Below, piece after piece: positions 31,456 to 41,214 of a stretch of DNA of 64,000 nucleotides. How positions within the stretch are numbered: the first letter of the stretch is position 1; every line of letters starts with the position of its first letter. Origin of the DNA: Pseudo-nitzschia pungens (taxonomy: Eukaryota > Bacillariophyta > Bacillariophyceae > Bacillariales > Bacillariaceae). A program made the translations under genes and the position numbers. The stretch covers positions 8,405,001 to 8,469,000 of the forward strand of contig CM074758.1 of the NCBI GenBank assembly GCA_037355855.1, written 5' to 3'. The notes below the pieces were generated by a model that ran no database searches, had not been told where the DNA came from, and saw only the letters and a list, made by a program, of their open reading frames with translations.

Positions 31456-32214
31456 TTAGAAAAAGATGAAGACAAAAAAGGTCAAAACGGCAAGCAAACC
31501 GACACGAACACCGGTGTCGGAGACGGTTTCGGCCAAGACGCCGGAAGGATCATCTTCGATATCCTCCTTGTAGAGGTCCACACCGGATCGCAAGAAGAAG
31601 AACTCGACCAAAACGTAAGCGAATGCAACGTAGGGCAGCTTTTGTACGTATTCGAGCAGGTAGTACGCTAGGGCCAGACGGTCTCCAACCTCAAATTGAG
31701 GATATTCTCCTGTGACTGTTCCCGATTGCGGGTATGGGGTAACGTGGGGCGCTAGCATGCTATTGGTCTCGCTAAATCCAGGCAAGCTGGCACCCCCACC
31801 ATGGACGAATTTCGATGCGTCCATTACTTTGAATCCGTTGTCGAGGGCCTGTTGGGCTTGTCCCTGCAAGGCTTCTCCCGCGGAGGGCAGCATTTGCTGA
31901 ATGGTATCCGTCGCTGCGGTCGTAACAGCCGGATGAATCGATTGAATCGATCCAAAATCGATAGCCGTTGTCAGTATGGCAGTAAGTGGAGAAAGAGGAA
32001 GTTCACCAGAAGCGGTTTGTTGGGCGGTTGTCAAGATCGTGGGAATGTCAACAGGATCAATGAGTGCGGCATTTAATCGCGACTGCGACCTTTTTGCGGT
32101 TCTAGGTTGCATTTGCGACGTTGGTCTTTGAAACCCCGCAACACTACCGGACAAAAGTGCAACCAGCAAGAAGAGAGACCTCAGCTGTCTCTGTTCTTTT
32201 CGTATTGACACCAT
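31456..32214 (-). CDS. Plastid-type membrane protein, function unknown
   Basis: 252 residues. The N-terminus has a hydrophobic segment SLFLLVALLSGSVAGFQRP with an ASAFAP-like site, so plastid import is likely. The middle is Ala/Gln/Ser/Thr-rich (multiple TAQQTAS-like stretches). The C-terminal third has two hydrophobic segments, AYYLLEYVQKLPYVAFAYVLVEFFFL and VRVGLLAVLTFFVFIFF, the second at the very end, suggesting two membrane spans in a plastid membrane. I do not recognise the family. Confidence 0.75.
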   Translation of the reverse strand: MVSIRKEQRQLRSLFLLVALLSGSVAGFQRPTSQMQPRTAKRSQSRLNAALIDPVDIPTILTTAQQTASGELPLSPLTAILTTAIDFGSIQSIHPAVTTAATDTIQQMLPSAGEALQGQAQQALDNGFKVMDASKFVHGGGASLPGFSETNSMLAPHVTPYPQSGTVTGEYPQFEVGDRLALAYYLLEYVQKLPYVAFAYVLVEFFFLRSGVDLYKEDIEDDPSGVLAETVSDTGVRVGLLAVLTFFVFIFF

Positions 32215-33604
32215 TTTTGTGGAATTTTGTTCAGTAGCGTTTTGTGAAGTTCGGGTTGGAACTATATCGGAGAGATTTTTACACTATCGTAGGGCGGGTG
32301 ACTTCTCGAGTGCCTTGTTTACGGAGTTCGAAGTGGTGATGGAGACTGCTTTCTTCCCTTGCTAGTACTTGTACAATGCGCTTTGACGACCTGACACCGA
32401 TTGGGTAACCTTATGTTGGAGTCTGTGTTGCTTCTTCGGCAGTTTTTCTATGGCTTTCAGTTGATGGGACTTCAATTTTGTGTCGATAGAAGAAGGTCTG
32501 GTCGTTCCACGTCGCATCCTAGCGTTTTTCTTTGAATCGTGAATGGGTTGTGACGGGAATGAGAGTTTTTGTGATACTCGTCCAAGTGAGTTCCAATCTT
32601 TTTTTCAGAATTTTGCCAGAAAAAATGACACACAAAAAATCCTCTTTGTTCGATCTTCGATATTTTTTGTCGTTTCTTGTAATCTTACGTGCCAGTATCT
32701 TGCCACGAAGTTCTTGTTGGAAATCTGGTGAGGATGTGACGCGTTCTCTCAACAAATACCTCGAAAGAATGAATACGAAGTATTACTTGTTTCAGCTGCT
32801 GCAAAGACACAGGGGTTTCCTCCCATGGCACACTTTTGCTCTGAGGCAATCGACGCGACAATCGCATAAGCATTCCGATCGATATCGATCGCGGTACCAG
32901 TACCATCATCATTCAGGACAAACGCAGTGGCTGCAGTGAATCTGGTCGACCTGGCAACATTTACGATTGTTGTGCTACGTGACGAAGGGTCAAGCGCTAG
33001 AAATTCTCGCAGAAAAACAAGAACCAACTGGGTCGAACGAAACCCATGGTAGTTGTGGTTGCTACATGTGATTCCCGTTATCGTGGTTGGATGGAGAGAG
33101 TGTGACTGCTTGGGCAAATCCGGGTGCACCCACCGGCTCATTCCTTGCTGGCCAGTGAGATGGTGTCCAACTACCTCTCTTTGCATTCGGAACGTCAGAC
33201 ACTAGTGGCTCGGACACAATAGTGGTACAGTGTGTTCAATGGAGCGAACATTTGACACGCCACACACCTATCCATACTGTAACTACGACCAATGATTTGG
33301 TTGGAAAGAAGCGGAGGAATCTCAATCGGGTGGCATAACAACAATCCAGTTGAGGAAAGGTCCGATCTCTGGTTTCTGTCAAAGAACGAAGCTGATATTG
33401 CGCAGATTGCGGGCATTTGCCAAATCTTGTCGCGGATGACCTAGCAGAATTCTCGGAGAGATGTACCGTACGGTATGAATATCGGTACTTTGCAAGAACA
33501 TTACTACAACATCGAATGAATTGACATTGATTGTTAGGGAAAGTTGTTTGGTGTCAAAGAAAACGGTTTATATATTGTAAAACGCTGGATTGTGGCAACA
33601 AGTT
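32215..33604. other. Intergenic region upstream of the tRNA
   Basis: About 1.4 kb. Open frames on both strands (for example 32749-33186 minus) have no domain I recognise and overlap each other. Left unannotated. Confidence 0.4.
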
Positions 33605-33684
33605 GACATTGTGGCCGAGCGGTCTAAGGCGCAACGTTAAGGCCGTTGTCTTAATTGGCGGGGGTTCGAATCCCCTCGATGTCA
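33605..33684 (+). tRNA. tRNA-Leu(AAG): tRNA-Leu(AAG)
   Basis: 80 nt folding as a cloverleaf: acceptor GACATTG with CGATGTC; D arm GCC...GGC; anticodon stem CAACG/CGTTG with loop TTAAGGC, anticodon AAG; a longer variable arm typical of tRNA-Leu; T arm GGGGG-TTCGAAT-CCCCT. The A and B box promoter sequences TGGCCGAGCGG and GGTTCGAATCC are present, and T runs for Pol III termination follow from 33689. No intron. The next three bases are CCA, which may be chance. Confidence 0.95.
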
Positions 33685-33687
33685 CCA

Positions 33688-34204
33688 CTTTTGCTTTTCC
33701 TCCTGGCGGCGACGTCCAAGAACAATACAGTTCTCTTCCCTTTTCCCATGCCGAAAACTGACTACACGTAGATTCATCCTATCACACACTTCCTCGCCAC
33801 CTCCAGCATTACCGTGCTTCTTGGGAACGATCGCCGCTCCACCTGTACATTGAGTGATGTCACCCTTCCTCGGGGCCAACTGGGGATCCATTTGTACGAC
33901 ATCGCAGGTCTCGAACTGGACTTGACCGATGGCGACTACGCAGCCAGCGGTTCAATCTCACTCCATGGCCATACATCCTACCGATGGTGCCACGCAAAAC
34001 AACTCGAGCTCGAAATAGCTATTTTCTATTATACTATGATTTATTCAGAATTTGTTGCAATAAACTCGCGTTCTAATTATTTCGACAGCTCCAAGAATTC
34101 GTTGAACCTTATGGACCAATATCGATTTCGCAAAAGTGTTCGTTCACGCACCAAAACGAACGAATGAGTCAACACAATCGGAATTCCCACCTTCAAACGA
34201 CAAA
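33688..34204. other. Intergenic region between tRNA and the second SBPase gene
   Basis: About 520 bp. It starts with T runs at 33689-33699 that suit Pol III termination. Nothing else recognised. Confidence 0.45.
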
Positions 34205-35628
34205 TCACACGACACAACCAGAGCACAACATGGGTTCAAAAACCACGTACCTCGCGACTTCGTTCGTCGATCCGCAACAGAGGGCGGTTCGCTGGTCCAC
34301 CGCAGTGATCTCAACGTCCAGGATGGAACCACCCGTGACACCATCGGACGTCGATCCCCCCGCCTTTTCGACCAGCAATCCAAACGGAGATGCCTCAAAG
34401 GCCAAGCGGAGCTTGGCGGGACTTTTCTGCGACGTTGGGTTGCAAAAGACTCCCATGTTTTTCGTGAATTGCTGGTACACGTCCGGAACGAGCCCGCCGG
34501 TGTAGCGCAGGGTGTATCGGTTCGTCATAAAGTGGGTGACGAGCCTGGCGTACCCCGGCAGATCCTGGGCGCTGCGCAGATTTGCGGGCGAGAATATCTT
34601 CGAATCGGGCTTGATCCGGATCCGCGACCGGGTGCAGATCCAGGTCGCGTCGCCCCCGTCGGTGCTGGCCGTGTCGGAAACGGAAGCGCCGTAGGTAAAC
34701 TCGTACACCCCGTCATCGAGGGCCACCAGGACCGGTCGTTCGGGGACCGTACAGGGCAATCAAGGAGGTGACCTGGTCCCGACCTGTCGCCCCGATCAAC
34801 CCGGTTTTCTTGGGCCAGACCCCGATCATCGTGCCAACGGCCCAGTTGTTGTCGATGATGGAGGATCCGTCCAGGGGATCCCAGCACACCGTAAACTCAC
34901 CCTCTTGACCCTCACTCTCCACGTTGTGGACGACGGGATCTTCTTCCGAAGCTCCCTCCCGAATGACGGACGATTTCCGACAGGCCTCCCACATGAGCTT
35001 GTCGGATATGACCTGCAACGGTTGCGGGTTTGCATTGGATTTTTTTAGAAGAGACGCGATGATTCGCAAGAAGAAACGATTTGCCAAGTCAAGAAAGGAA
35101 TCAATCAATCAGGACGGGTAAGGATCGGTCGTGTCGTCGTCGTGTGTACTATCGCATCAGTTCGTCGGGGCACCGCAAAACGTTTTGTTTCCGAAAGAGC
35201 TCCACGCAAACAATTCTTTTCCACAATCACCACGCTCCCGGACGGCAAGTTCTGGCTCGTCTTCGCGATCGCTCGCGTCACCGTTCCAAACCAACAACAA
35301 TTTCCTTCTTTGGTTGCTTCGTATGATTTCGTTTCTTTTTTTCTTTCTTTGTTTATTTGTTTGTACGTACGTCGACGCTCAATTGGGAATCCCCAAAGGA
35401 ATTCGCGCTTCCCTCCACCGTCACCAGATTCACCCGGAGCGCATCGGTAATGTCCGCACAGACCCCCATCATGTCCAGAATAACCTCTCGCACCAACTCG
35501 TCCGCACACTTTGTTTCCAAAATCTTGGAAAGGGTGGAATAGGAATCCTGCTTTTCTTCCGTCGTGTAAAACGAAGTGTGCGACGCGGCGTAGGCATCGC
35601 TCTTGGCTTTGGCATCGGTTCCGGACAT
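34205..35628 (-). CDS. Second SBPase, no presequence, with one apparent frameshift
   Basis: Exon 1 35628-35371 (starting MSGTDAKAK) and exon 2 from 35012 to 34205, over a 358-nt intron (donor GTACGT, acceptor GCAG). The intron sits after the same SVD codons as in the plastid SBPase. An in-frame stop lies upstream of the start with no ATG between, so no plastid presequence is encoded and a cytosolic enzyme is expected. The catalytic WDPLDGSSIIDNN and GGLVPDV motifs are present. Near 34732-34733 an extra base in acc-ggtcctg breaks the frame after LYGPRTT; downstream the frame resumes as VLVALDDGVYEF and is well conserved to the stop. Either the assembly has a 1-base error or the gene is very recently broken. 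Confidence 0.85.
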
Positions 35629-36079
35629 GGTGGACAAGAAAATGACGAAGAGCACTGCGATCGAGGGGAATGCAAGGGGCCGAATGGTTGGTGGTCGGGA
35701 GTGTTTTTCTTCTCGGTGTTTACCGGTAATTACGGGATGAACACAATGGAATTATTGTAATGTTCGATTGTGCTTCAGTGCATGCTTGGTTCCTGAGCGA
35801 AGACGGCGGAACAAGAACAAAAACCGCAAAAAAATGAAGTTCGTGTAAGATTACTACGTACGAGTACAAGTAACTTACGTACCAGAAAGGTGCTCTGACA
35901 ATTACCGGTATTGGTTCTTGATAAATTTGAGATGATTGATGATTGATTGATTGACTTAGGGGAGACATCAGACACTGTGAACTGTGACGTGGACAGTTTA
36001 GCGGCAAGTCTGGCGGGACGTTCGACGGATCGCTTCCTTCGTTCTCGTCACTTTAAAATTATTTTTTGGACGTTCACAA
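35629..36079. other. Intergenic region
   Basis: About 450 bp holding the presumed promoter of the second SBPase (minus strand). It has TTACCGGTAATTACGGG and ATTACCGGTATTGG words and an ATTGATTG tandem run near 35932-35955. Confidence 0.45.
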
Positions 36080-36089
36080 GATGCAAAAA

Positions 36090-36224
36090 GGCGCCTGGAA
36101 CGCAGATACGACAAATGAAGTCGAAGGGAACGCAGATAGGGTACTTTGGGTTGGAATTCTTTGGTTGGTACGCTAATAGGGTAATAAACCAAAATGGGGA
36201 TAAATTCGGTACGCAGATCTGGTA
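36090..36224 (+). repeat. Left terminal inverted repeat of the foldback element
   Basis: 135 bp from GGCGCCTGGAACGCAG to CAGATCTGGTA, reverse complement of 37677-37811 with about six mismatches. Confidence 0.9.
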
Positions 36225-37076
36225 ATGAAACAGATGATATTTTGCACTATATGCTCGACAAGTAGGGCAATATTGCGTTCTTTTGAAACCCGGTTGCAGT
36301 ACTGGTTTCTACTGCAAAAAAAAACGGTTTCTACTGCAAAAACTCTACCCGTTTGTACCCGTTTGAACCCGTTTGAACCGGTTTTTTTTGCAGTACTGGT
36401 TTCTACTGCAAAAAATCTACCCGTTTGTACCGGGTCGGTCGGGCCGCCCAGTACAGAAGATTTTTGAATCTACGTGTTAAATTTTGAACTATTAACCGTG
36501 TTAAATTGAATCTCCATGTTAAATGTTCTAATGTGTATTGAAAATTTAATACGGTGATTGATATTACCGGTAAACAGTTGGAAATGGTTACTTATTGAAC
36601 GTTTATGACAATGATTGATATTATTTACGTGCATGTTACTGTGCATGTTATTGTGTATGTTATCGTACAATTTAACACGTAGATTCAAAAATCTTCTGTA
36701 CCGGGCCGACCGGTCAACCTGGTACAAACAGGTCAACCCGTAGTTAAAAATTTAACACGTAGATTCAAAAATCTTCTGTACCGGGCCGACCGGTCAACCC
36801 AGTACAAACCGGTCAACCCGGTACAAACCGGTCAACCTGGTAGTACAACCCAGTACAAATGGGTACTAGCCGGTACAAACAGGTACAAACGGGTACAAAC
36901 CGGTAGAAACGGGTACTGCCACCGGGTTGTAGCGACTATGACCAGGTCAACCGGTCTGTACTACCCGTTTGTACCTCGTCCGCTCCGTACAGAAGATTTT
37001 TGAATCTACGTGTTAAATTTTTAACTATTCCCCATGTAAAATTGAAGCTCAAATGGTTACTTAAGGTACATGGTAA

Positions 37077-37159
37077 GATGCACGATAACATGCACGATAA
37101 CATGCACGATATATGCACGATAACATGCACGATAACATGCACATTAACATGCACGGTAC
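37077..37159 (+). repeat. 12-bp minisatellite, ACGATAACATGC orientation
   Basis: About seven units of GATAACATGCAC, one partly deleted. Its orientation is opposite to the array at 37395-37577. Confidence 0.85.
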
Positions 37160-37394
37160 TAACAAAAAATACCTTAAGTAACAATTTCCCACCGTCAATA
37201 CGATAATTAAAATGTTTTCTACGTATTAATTTGAATCTCCTTCTTAAATATTCTAATTAGTATTGAAAGTTTACCCGGTCAATAGTTAAGTACCGGGTTG
37301 ACCGGATTAATTGTTAAAAATTTAACACGTAGATTCAAAAATCTTACCGTACTAACCGGTTGCTGTACCCGTTTGAACCCGTTTGAACCCATTG

Positions 37395-37577
37395 CATGTT
37401 ACCGTGCATGTTACCGTGCATGTTACCGTGCATGTTACCGTGCATGTTACCGTGCATGTTACCGTGCATGTTATTGTGCAAGTTACCGTGCATGTTACTG
37501 TGCATGTTACCGTGCATGTTACCGTGCATGTTACTGTGCATGTTACCGTGCATGTTACCGTGCATGTTACCGTGCAT
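37395..37577 (+). repeat. 12-bp minisatellite, GCATGTTACCGT orientation
   Basis: Fifteen consecutive 12-bp units, nearly all GCATGTTACCGT, with rare C-to-T changes. Because 12 is divisible by 3, it stays open in several frames and yields spurious HGNM, YRAC and HVTV peptides. Confidence 0.92.
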
Positions 37578-37676
37578 CTCCCGGTGCACGCAATATTGCC
37601 CTGGTTCTGTTAAATACTGTTGAGGATGATAAAAATACTACATTACTGTATATGTTCATATAGTGACTGTTTTCAA

Positions 37677-37811
37677 TACCAGATCTGCGTACCGAATTTA
37701 TCCCCATTTTGGTTTATTACCCTATTAGCGTACCAACCGAAGAATTCCAACCTGAAGTACCCTATCTGCGTTCCCTTCCACTTCATTTGTCGTATCTGCG
37801 TTCCAAGCGCC
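37677..37811 (-). repeat. Right terminal inverted repeat of the foldback element
   Basis: 135 bp ending GCGTTCCAAGCGCC, reverse complement of the left end. The second 10-bp target duplication follows. Confidence 0.9.
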
Positions 37812-37821
37812 GATGCAAAAA

Positions 37822-38477
37822 TGGGGCGGGTGGAATGTAACATTACCTACGATATCTATGGAGAGTAATATGATACCTAGTTGGCGCAGTACCTTTTCCA
37901 GACGTACGGTACGAACGTATTACTTCAATACAACGTGTGTCGGACAAAGTACGACGTAAACCTTAGTTTACTAGGAGGATGCAGAAAGGTTTTTTTACGT
38001 AAGGTTACCGTAGCTTTATCGGACTCTCAATCAATAGAATACCGTACGGTTTTACCGTTCAGTAGCTTTTTCTAGCGCAAGAACACAGAAAACAATCCTG
38101 TTGCTAGCAAATCCCGATACAACATGGCATCTAAAAACAATTTTAAAAGCAAGCGTCCTTTGAGAAGCCGTTCGTCCTGGAATCGAAAGCCTGCGTTGCT
38201 TCAACAGCAACAGTTGGCGCGGGACGGCACGAAGCGCCTCGGAGTGTCCGCTGCACCTTGAATTGGTCGGTGTTGCCTTCTCCAAGGAATGATTCTGCTT
38301 GCATGCAACCAATCCTCTCCCGATGGAAAACGCAATGATATTGGAACGTTTCGCGTTCAGAGGTTGGAAGGAATGATTCGCCACGAGTGAGTCGCAATCC
38401 ATCGCGGACCGTGCACGAATCCATTCCGTTGGATGCACCGCATGTTCGTTCGTTCGTCCGCTCGTGTCGCCCTGCCC
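37822..38477. other. Intergenic region
   Basis: About 650 bp between the foldback element and the 3' end of the Mpv17-family gene. A 45-codon basic ATG frame at 38124-38261 (+) is not accepted as a gene. Confidence 0.4.
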
Positions 38478-39620
38478 TCACTGCTCCGGGAGGCACCCCT
38501 CAACGACTTTTGGCGCCCATGGTTCCTCCCCCCGCGACAAACGTGACGGCTCCTCCCTCCGGCTCCGGTGGGAATAAAAACTCACAATGGACCCCCAAAG
38601 CAAATCGACGAAATTCATGGCCAGGACGCGGAGCGACAGGGACAAGTACCCAAAGCAAAAAATCTCCACCGGAAAGAGGCCTAGACTGACCAACCAGCTC
38701 GCCCGGGCGGTCGCCCAAAAGTCCTTGCGGAAGATTTCTGTGATTTCGGTTCTGTTGTAACCCTCGGCCAGACCCGTAAAGACAAAGGAAATTGCAATGT
38801 AAAACGTGTCGATGAAATAGTCATTGACAAAGACGTGGCAGAGCGTGGCCAGCGGGCGTTCCAAAAAGCCTCCCTCATCGGACGAGGTCGGCCAGATCTT
38901 TTCCATGTACTCGTAGCAATAGTGGAGGAGTGGTCCCGAGAGAACGAGGCCGTCGAAAAAGAGCGACAAACCCCGCCGAAGATCGTAGGCACGATCGTTC
39001 TTGCCTTGGTTGTTCGTCGTTTGTGGGCCGTGTTCCGCCGGAACCTCCGTTCGAAATGGCGTTTGCTCTTGCTCTTGCTGTCGTTGTTGTTGTTGTTCCT
39101 GCTGTTGTTCGTACCATTGGGCCACCCCGTCGCCCAGGAACTGGATGATCGCCGTCGTCAGCGACTTGGTAAGAGCGGGCCATTCCTCCAGCACGCGCAT
39201 GTACCAGCGATACATTCGTATTGTTACCGTCGACGCGCCCATTGCGATCGCTGATAGCCCCGAAGCGTCCGATGTTCCCACGGACGAAGCGTACCACGAG
39301 CCCGCCAGAAGCGCTGCCAACGGTGCGAGGCCGAGGGCGACAAAATTCGTTCCCCGTGGCCCGATTTTCCCGGTAGAACCCATTCGCTGATGCGACGCAA
39401 CGGATCGATGGGGGGAGAACTCGTCGAGTCGTTCGTCCTCCTCCTCATCGCCAATGTCGTTGTGTTCGCTGTCGTCCTCTTCGTCGTCACCACAGAATTC
39501 GGATACGTGGCTGCTGATCTCGTCACATACGATAGATGATGTGCAATCGGTTGTCACGGCAGTAGCGACGGCACTGGAACAACTGTCGTTGTCGTTGTCG
39601 TTGTCGTCTTCGCCGTTCAT
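38478..39620 (-). CDS. Mpv17/PMP22-family membrane protein, first copy
   Basis: 380 residues. The N-terminal 90 residues are acidic and Ser-rich. The family core begins at RWYMRVLEEWPALTKSLTTA and GDGVAQWYEQQ, the diagnostic WYxxL...P.LTK...GD..AQ pattern. Then come RRGLSLFFDGLVLSGPLLHYCYEYME, a VNDYFIDTFYIAISFVFTGLAEG span and FRKDFWATARASW, FPVEIFCFGYLSLSLRVL and NFVDLLWGSIVSFYSH, giving about four membrane segments. A Gln-rich insert (about 15 of 22 residues Gln or Glu) lies after the first motif. Family members sit in mitochondrial or peroxisomal inner membranes and affect pores, metabolites or reactive oxygen. No clear presequence is seen. Confidence 0.88.
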   Translation of the reverse strand: MNGEDDNDNDNDSCSSAVATAVTTDCTSSIVCDEISSHVSEFCGDDEEDDSEHNDIGDEEEDERLDEFSPHRSVASHQRMGSTGKIGPRGTNFVALGLAPLAALLAGSWYASSVGTSDASGLSAIAMGASTVTIRMYRWYMRVLEEWPALTKSLTTAIIQFLGDGVAQWYEQQQEQQQQRQQEQEQTPFRTEVPAEHGPQTTNNQGKNDRAYDLRRGLSLFFDGLVLSGPLLHYCYEYMEKIWPTSSDEGGFLERPLATLCHVFVNDYFIDTFYIAISFVFTGLAEGYNRTEITEIFRKDFWATARASWLVSLGLFPVEIFCFGYLSLSLRVLAMNFVDLLWGSIVSFYSHRSRREEPSRLSRGEEPWAPKVVEGCLPEQ

Positions 39621-41026
39621 TGTATTCGCAAGAGTGAGTCAGTCCGCTCGGTATCTATGGGGATCGATGACAGTAGCTATGATTAAAGAATCTATTCGGG
39701 AGCACTAGTGTTTCTCTGAACCGATATAATATGATGAAGACTTCAATCCACAACCGTATTTATGTGTCGTGGTTGCAATCTAAATTCGAAATTCGGAAGG
39801 ATGCAGCGATGAAGCCGGAACGGGATCTTTTACACCATGGTGGATACACGTACACTACAGTACAAAAAGCAACGGCTTGATACGTCCAGTCCGTGATCAC
39901 ACCAGTCTTGATTGAAAGTAGTTTCTGTCGATGCGATGAACATAGTTGTCGGTCGTGCGGGTAAGTCGTCCATGCTTTTGTTTTCAGACTTTTTTCCGTT
40001 GAACCTCATCAAAAATTACTATGTGATTGATACCACACGTGCTTCATTTTTTCACGACGCGTGCCTAAGGTCTTACGCGCCTAATTCTCCTATCGTGGAG
40101 GCGTTTCTAAACTATCTTGCGACAAAAAGTTGTCAACACTTACAGTAATTACGAGTAAGCTTGTTAGGTGAGGTTACTCGTCATCTTACGCACGCGGTGC
40201 TGGAAAACTTTCAGCCATCGCATCAACGATGTGATGGGCAAGGACTACTAATTACTAATTACCAGCACGGGTCCGATCGTCAAAGTGACAGAACAAACGG
40301 ATCCAGCCATGCGCGTCGATGTATTCCAATCCACTCATACTACCCCCTTGTCACTGTGCTTGATGTTGGAGTAGTGGCAACAAAAATATCTCCAACTTAT
40401 TTCTCCGCATGATACTACATTCTTTTCAGATCCCACCACATACCGGTATAAAACCACAGCAAGTCTTTCTCAACAGAAAACAACAATGGTTCTTTGACAA
40501 CATGCATGCTTTTTATTCAAGCACCACACTCTGCAAAATGCTCCTACCAGTAAGGCCGAACTTCATGCTAATTTTTGAGCGAAGACTTTGAAGAGGTTTA
40601 ACTAACTTGGATAGCAGCTTTTTGCAAATCTCCTCCTTGCCATTTTACACCACCACCTAGAGAACAAACTCTTGCTCCAATGACAAGAAGAACAAATCCC
40701 TTAACGTTTCATCAGCAGATTTACTTCAGGACCAACACCACCGAGTACTTGATCTAGTAAGCATGGTCAACTCCTACTACTAGCTCCTCCTCCAGAACAG
40801 GATGGAGGCTCAGTCGCAGGGAAAGAAGAAAAAGAAGTTGGAAGCAGCTGATTTGACGACTACATCCACGACTACTCGTGCTTCCAGCAAAATTGCATTG
40901 TTGCGCCCGAAGACGAGGTTAAATGTTACTTCGGGACTTCGATGTGCTTATGACCTGGAAAGCCTTGTCGAATATGTAAAAATTACACTACGTGCATTAA
41001 ATTTCGATACAAAAAATAATGATCAG
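39621..41026. other. Intergenic region
   Basis: About 1.4 kb. A 105-codon ATG frame at 40802-41119 (+) has no known domain and its end lies inside a palindromic repeat, so it is not accepted. Nothing else recognised. Confidence 0.4.
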
Positions 41027-41214
41027 TACTACAGAATTCCAATCAGCCGTCCCCGGGTTTCAGTAGAAATTAGTAGTCGGGGACGTAGAACCCGGGGACA
41101 GCTGATAAGAACTTTGTAATACTACGGAATTCCTATCAGCTGTCCCCCGGTTTCCGTAGGAATTAGTACTTTGGGATGTAGAACCGAGGGACAGCTGATA
41201 AGAATTTTGTAGTA
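41027..41214. repeat. Two tandem 95-bp palindromic (MITE-like) units
   Basis: Unit 1 is about 41027-41121 and unit 2 about 41120-41214. Each can fold on itself: TACTACAGAATTC...ATCAGC plus GTCCCCGGGTTT on the left pairs with AACCCGGGGACAGCTGAT plus AAGAA-TTTGTA on the right. The two units are diverged copies in direct order. Confidence 0.8.

Larger units (their letters stand above)
36080..37821. mobile_element. Foldback (Mutator-like) non-autonomous transposon, complete
   Basis: The element proper is 36090-37811 (1722 bp). Its ends are 135-bp inverted repeats (36090-36224 and 37677-37811) starting GGCGC and differing at only a few positions. A perfect 10-bp direct duplication GATGCAAAAA flanks it at 36080-36089 and 37812-37821. 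Long terminal inverted repeats with a 9-11-bp target duplication are typical of Mutator-like elements. No transposase is encoded. The interior has nested palindromes built on GAATCTACGTGTTAAATT, three arrays of 12-bp GCATGTTACCGT-type units in both orientations, and decamer arrays of GGTACAAACC type. Confidence 0.88.

Noticed and set aside
32749..33186. 145-codon minus-strand frame upstream of the tRNA
   Set aside because: No domain, no presequence, and overlaps other frames of similar length on the opposite strand.
33685..33687. CCA directly after the tRNA as an encoded tail
   Set aside because: Nuclear eukaryotic tRNAs gain CCA after transcription; three bases may match by chance.
37395..37577. 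Possible CRISPR-like array
   Set aside because: Units abut directly with no spacers, and the genome is eukaryotic. It is a minisatellite.
37298..37663. Open frames over the 12-bp arrays giving YRAC, HGNM and HVTV repeats
   Set aside because: A 12-bp repeat without stops stays open in several frames. These are artefacts of the satellite.
38124..38261. 45-codon basic ATG frame (+)
   Set aside because: Short, no splice partner identified, and no domain.
40802..41119. 105-codon ATG frame ending in the 95-bp palindrome
   Set aside because: Lys/Thr-rich, no known domain, and the end is repeat sequence. Could be real, but support is too weak.
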